From an uncultured delta proteobacterium (GTDB taxonomy: Bacteria; Myxococcota_A; Polyangia; Polyangiales; Polyangiaceae), in assembly GCA_903906315.1 (NCBI GenBank), contig CAIVJW010000343.1, forward strand, positions 1-38,337: a stretch of DNA of 38,337 nucleotides, written 5' to 3'. The notes beneath the pieces were generated by a model. That model was given only the letters and a program-made list of their open reading frames with translations, was not told the DNA's origin and made no database searches. Position numbers and translations under genes: made by a program. Numbering within the stretch: position 1 is the first letter of the stretch; each line of letters begins with the position of its first letter. This document shows positions 32,345-38,337 of the stretch, piece after piece.

Positions 32345-32478
32345 GAGGAGTGCCGTGCCGGGTCGAGGACGAGGACGAGGACGAGGACGGCGAGCGTCCG
32401 GGCCGGCGGCGCGAAGGCCGAGAGGCCGTGGCGGCGCTCCGCGGGCTGCTCGCCGTGGAGGGTGAAGCGGGTCGGCAT
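32341..32478 (-). CDS. Possible 45-residue leader protein coupled to the cupin
   Basis: An ATG at 32478 with AGGA eight bases upstream opens a 45-codon frame whose TGA overlaps the cupin GTG. The product starts MPTRFTLHGEQPAERRHG and ends in a Val-Leu repeat (LAVLVLVLVLD) encoded by a hexanucleotide tandem repeat. I do not recognise it. The overlap and ribosome site suggest it is translated, either as a small protein or to deliver ribosomes to the cupin start. Confidence 0.4.
   Translation of the reverse strand: MPTRFTLHGEQPAERRHGLSAFAPPARTLAVLVLVLVLDPARHSS
32365..32388. repeat. GAGGAC hexanucleotide repeat, four copies
   Basis: Four exact GAGGAC units just upstream of the cupin start. They encode Val-Leu pairs in the minus-strand mini-ORF. 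Changes in copy number would keep the frame. Confidence 0.8.
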
Positions 32479-32620
32479 GGGCGAATCCTGCACCACGATT
32501 CGGGCGCGCGTCCATCGACAGGGACGCGCCAGGGCCGCGCGACGTGGCCGCCCGCCACCGGACGAGCGGGCGGACACGTCGAGCTCCCAGCCTCTCGACC
32601 ACACGAAGGGGCCGGGGGAT

Positions 32621-32634
32621 GGGGGCGCTCCCCC
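32621..32634 (-). terminator. Short G/C hairpin after the second repeat gene
   Basis: GGGGG-CGCT-CCCCC lies immediately after the TGA on the minus strand. The stem has only five pairs, so this is a weak candidate. Confidence 0.3.
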
Positions 32635-35664
<3,030 letters not shown>

Positions 35665-35835
35665 TGGGGCTCCTTCGAGGGCATGGTCTCGCAGGATACG
35701 CGAGGTCGTCGCCGACGTGAGCCGCGACGAGGTCGCGGTGGCGCGCGCGGCGCAGAGGTGCGCGTGACTCCTGCGCTCCCCCGCCGCCTCCCCTTCCCCC
35801 GAATTCGCCGCAGCCGCCCGGAGGGAGCAGCCACC

Positions 35836-36720
35836 TCACCCCACGACCGTCAACGTCGCCCCCACGGCGAAGTGGTCCGACGCGAAGGGCCTCTTGTCGT
35901 ACGCCGCCGGCGCCTCGCCGAGGTCGCCGAGCGGCTCGTCGAGCACCATGCGCACGTCCTCGACCTCGAACGCGCCGACCGTCACCCAGAGGTGGTCGAG
36001 CTGGGCGCGCTCGGGCCCGCCGGAGTGGAAGGTCGCCGCGAGGTCGTTGCGACCCGTGTCGTAGGTAGCGAGGCCCGCGCGCGACGCGAGCTCGACGAGG
36101 CCCGGACCGAGCGCCGCCTCGACGCGGGCGAACTCGTCGCTGCCGTGCGCGACGTTGAAATCGCCGCAGAGGACCGCGGGCCGCCCGGTATGGCCCAGGG
36201 CCTCCACCGCGGCGACGAGCTCGGCGAGCTGCTCGGCGCGCGCCTCGAGGCAGGCGTCGCCCGGCACCGTGTAGTCGTCGGCCTGCAGGTGGGTGTTGAC
36301 GACGTGGATGCCGCGGCCGCTCGGGAGCGTGACGTCGGCGACGGCGAAGCCCTTGCGGGCCCAGCCGTCCGGGCCGGCGCCGCGCGGGAGGCGCGTGAAG
36401 CGCACGTCGATCGGGAAGCGCGAGAGGATCGCGAGACCGCCGCCGACGAACGTACCCGTCGGGCCGTCCGGGCCCATCGGGTCGAACCAGAGGGCCTTGA
36501 AGCCGGCCGCGGCGGCGAGGACCTCGAGGCTCTCGCGCACGCGGTCGGTCAGGTTCTCCTGCACGCAGACGACGTCGAAGCCAGAGAGCGCGGAGACGAC
36601 CTCGGGCGCGACGAGGCGCTCCGGCCAGAACGGCCTACCGAGGGCGAAGTCCTCGAACGACTGCGGCACCCCGAAGCAGTTCCAGGTCGCGATGCGGAGC
36701 TGATCGCGCGCGGTGGTCAT
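35836..36720 (-). CDS. Endonuclease/exonuclease/phosphatase-family hydrolase
   Basis: The 294-residue protein has the complete motif set of the EEP metal-dependent phosphodiesterase fold: ATWNCFG (Asn14), VCVQENL (Glu55), HVVNTHLQAD, VLCGDFNVAH, QLDHLWV and FASDHFAVGATL. All catalytic residues (Asn, Glu, Asp, Asn, Asp, His) are present, so it should be an active Mg2+-dependent hydrolase. Members of this fold act on DNA, inositol phosphates or sphingomyelin. The GGLAILSRFPI and LPRGAGPDGWARKGF segments recall the sphingomyelinase/phosphodiesterase branch more than DNA-repair enzymes, but this is not decisive. No signal peptide is visible. It lies 69 bases downstream of the macroglobulin-like gene on the same strand and may share its transcript. 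Confidence 0.9.
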   Translation of the reverse strand: MTTARDQLRIATWNCFGVPQSFEDFALGRPFWPERLVAPEVVSALSGFDVVCVQENLTDRVRESLEVLAAAAGFKALWFDPMGPDGPTGTFVGGGLAILSRFPIDVRFTRLPRGAGPDGWARKGFAVADVTLPSGRGIHVVNTHLQADDYTVPGDACLEARAEQLAELVAAVEALGHTGRPAVLCGDFNVAHGSDEFARVEAALGPGLVELASRAGLATYDTGRNDLAATFHSGGPERAQLDHLWVTVGAFEVEDVRMVLDEPLGDLGEAPAAYDKRPFASDHFAVGATLTVVG

Positions 36721-36789
36721 GTCGGAGGACAGGATAGCGGTCGCGAGCGCGTCGCGCCCGCCGCGCCGGGGCGAGGCGCCTCTGCGGCG

Positions 36790-38337
36790 CTACCGCGCGG
36801 GAGCGGCTCGCGCGGCGATCGTGATCGCCCGCGCGGGCGCCACGGCGCGCGGCGCGTCCTCGAAGGCGAGGCGAGCGCGCGCCTCGGGCACGGTGACCTT
36901 GCCGGCGAGGGCGAAGCGGACGGGGAGCTCGAGCGTGGTCGGCAGCGGGCTCGCGTCGGCCGTGGCGCGCACGACGATCACGCCCTGCACCTGGCGAGCA
37001 CCGTGCACCGGCGCCGCGAGGGTCACGCCCGGGGGGAGCGGCAGGCGCGCGTCGATCGTCGTCGGTCGCCCGAGCGCGTGCCGGAGCACGACGCGGAGCG
37101 TGCCCGTCTCGCCCGCGACGGGGCGATCGGGCCACACGACGTCGATGCGCGCGGGCGCCGCGGCGTCGTCGGGGGTCTGCCACCACGGCCGCAGCATCGG
37201 CTGCTCGAGGCGCGCGATGAAGGGCGCGCCGTGCGGCTCGAGGCGGACCGTCGTGGTCTTCGCGTCGAGCGGCACGTCGATCGCGCCGCCGGCCGCGAGG
37301 TCGACCGCGCGGCGCGCGCCGCCCGCGATCACGGTCACCCGCGTCGGCTGCGCGCCGTCCGGCACCCACGCGAGCAGCGCGCGCACCACGCTCCGCGTCG
37401 CGAGCGGCGAGCCGTAGCCGCCTTGCGGGTCGCGCTGCACGAGCGCCCATGCGGCCAGCTCGTCGGCGCGCGGAGCGGGCGGCGGCGCGCCGAGGCCGAC
37501 GCCGCGGAGCAGGGCCGCGTAGACGATGGCGCGCGAGGCGCGGTCGCGCGCGGCGGCGCCGGGCAGGACGATGCCTCCGCGCGCGTCGAGGGCGACCTTC
37601 TCGCGCAGGCGATCGGCGAGCATGCCCGCGACGAAGGCGCGGTGTGGGCGATCGGCGATCGCGAGGAAGAGGCGCGCGAGCGCGACGGGATCGCCGCCCG
37701 AGGTCGCGGCGCCGACGGTGTCGGTGACGTAGGCGTCCCAGCACGACGCGACGCTGCCGCCCGCGGGGGCGGGCTCGGCCTCGACGCCCTCGAGGCCGGC
37801 CGCGAGGGTCGGCGACCGCGGGGGGCAGGCGTCCGCGTCCTTGACCCGCTTGCGCGCGGCCTTCTCGTCGTCGGCCGGGCGCCAGGCGAGCGCGCGCGCG
37901 GTCGCCGCCCAGGGCGCGGGCGCCCCGAAGCCGCTGCCCTTGTCCGCGGCCGCGGCGAGCACCGTCAGGCGGCCCTGCGCGCGGCGCGCGACGTCGGCGG
38001 CGCGCAGCGCGATCGGCGATCGCTCGCCGCGCTGCGCGGTGGCCCAGCGGCCGAGGCGCGCCCCGACCTCGAGGGCGTCGGCCATCGCGTCGGCGGTCGT
38101 GAGGCGATCGGGGTCGAGCGCGTCGAGCGCGGCGGCGAGCGCGCCGTCGGCGCCTCGCTCGAGCCGGAGCCGCGGGGGGCCGCCCGGGCGGAGCGGCGCG
38201 AGCCCGGCGAGCGAGAGCTCCTCGACGCCGGCGACCCAGCGCACGGCGGCCTTGTCGACGCGCTCGCCGGCCGCGCGCACGTCCCACGCGAGCTCGGCGC
38301 GGTCCTCGGGCGAGCCGTCGGCGCGCGTGCGCACCGC
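36790..38337 (-). CDS. Alpha-2-macroglobulin-like protein, C-terminal part (cut by window edge)
   Basis: The frame is open to the right edge, so the gene continues beyond it; about 515 residues are visible. The helical thioester-domain-like region contains ELAAWALVQRDPQGGYGS and SPLATRSVVRALLAWVPDG, the helical signature of complement/macroglobulin thioester domains. It is followed by beta domains including VTVIAGGARRAVDL and a receptor-binding-like end with LPLPPGVTLAAPVHGARQVQG. Bacterial macroglobulins trap foreign proteases in the periplasm. The thioester motif GCGEQ is not seen in the visible part; it may be lost or further upstream. Composition is Ala/Arg-rich like the neighbours. Confidence 0.75.
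   Translation of the reverse strand, partial: AVRTRADGSPEDRAELAWDVRAAGERVDKAAVRWVAGVEELSLAGLAPLRPGGPPRLRLERGADGALAAALDALDPDRLTTADAMADALEVGARLGRWATAQRGERSPIALRAADVARRAQGRLTVLAAAADKGSGFGAPAPWAATARALAWRPADDEKAARKRVKDADACPPRSPTLAAGLEGVEAEPAPAGGSVASCWDAYVTDTVGAATSGGDPVALARLFLAIADRPHRAFVAGMLADRLREKVALDARGGIVLPGAAARDRASRAIVYAALLRGVGLGAPPPAPRADELAAWALVQRDPQGGYGSPLATRSVVRALLAWVPDGAQPTRVTVIAGGARRAVDLAAGGAIDVPLDAKTTTVRLEPHGAPFIARLEQPMLRPWWQTPDDAAAPARIDVVWPDRPVAGETGTLRVVLRHALGRPTTIDARLPLPPGVTLAAPVHGARQVQGVIVVRATADASPLPTTLELPVRFALAGKVTVPEARARLAFEDAPRAVAPARAITIAARAAPAR

Overview
The window looks like chromosome from a large-genome myxobacterium (Myxococcota, most likely the Polyangia). This rests on very high GC with strong G/C at third codon positions, many lipoprotein signal peptides, Gly-Gly-Ala-rich linkers, a MYXO-CTERM sorting tail, a Ser/Thr protein kinase, an FHA protein and two giant cysteine-repeat lipoproteins of a type common in that group. 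No rRNA, tRNA, CRISPR array, prophage or plasmid functions were seen.

Layout. 0-1.9 kb: an intact ISAs1-type transposase faces a short four-helix-bundle gene. That gene sits inside an imperfect inverted repeat (about 1240-1303 and 1833-1892), with a foldable leader between its start and the right arm. 2.0-4.1 kb: a lipoprotein with propeller-like repeats is coupled to a membrane-anchored SGNH-hydrolase-like protein. 4.1-7.4 kb: a 1107-residue protein with a C-terminal Ser/Thr kinase domain is read on the minus strand, divergent from an unknown Ala-rich protein (7.5-8.6 kb). 8.6-11.5 kb: a polytopic membrane protein is divergent from an FHA protein, whose reading may continue in the +1 frame. 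11.6-14.5 kb: a lipoprotein of LIC_10091 type and a FliB-like cysteine-rich protein. 14.7-17.1 kb: a secreted propeller-like protein is coupled to a lytic-transglycosylase-like protein with a MYXO-CTERM tail. 17.2-20.4 kb: a MATE transporter is coupled to a lipoprotein with a possible cysteine-peptidase fold. 20.6-21.7 kb: a cysteine-rich protein, a 42-residue Lys-rich protein and a small gene that appears frameshifted.

From 21.7 kb to the right edge every gene is on the minus strand. In transcription order from the edge: an alpha-2-macroglobulin-like protein (cut by the window end), an endonuclease/exonuclease/phosphatase enzyme, a 1009-residue cysteine-repeat lipoprotein with a fibrinogen-like C-terminus, a mini-ORF overlapping a DUF985 cupin, a 1476-residue cysteine-repeat lipoprotein with a beta-propeller C-terminus, an FGE/SUMF1-like lipoprotein, a DUF4175 membrane protein and a gluzincin (peptidase MA-type) metalloprotease coupled to it.

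The common theme is the cell envelope: at least six predicted lipoproteins plus cell-wall and protease-related proteins. The two cysteine-repeat proteins look like disulfide-stapled surface rods carrying different tips. The features most worth following up are the inverted-repeat-flanked four-helix-bundle unit and the cysteine-repeat pair. All calls come from reading the sequence; no database search was run.
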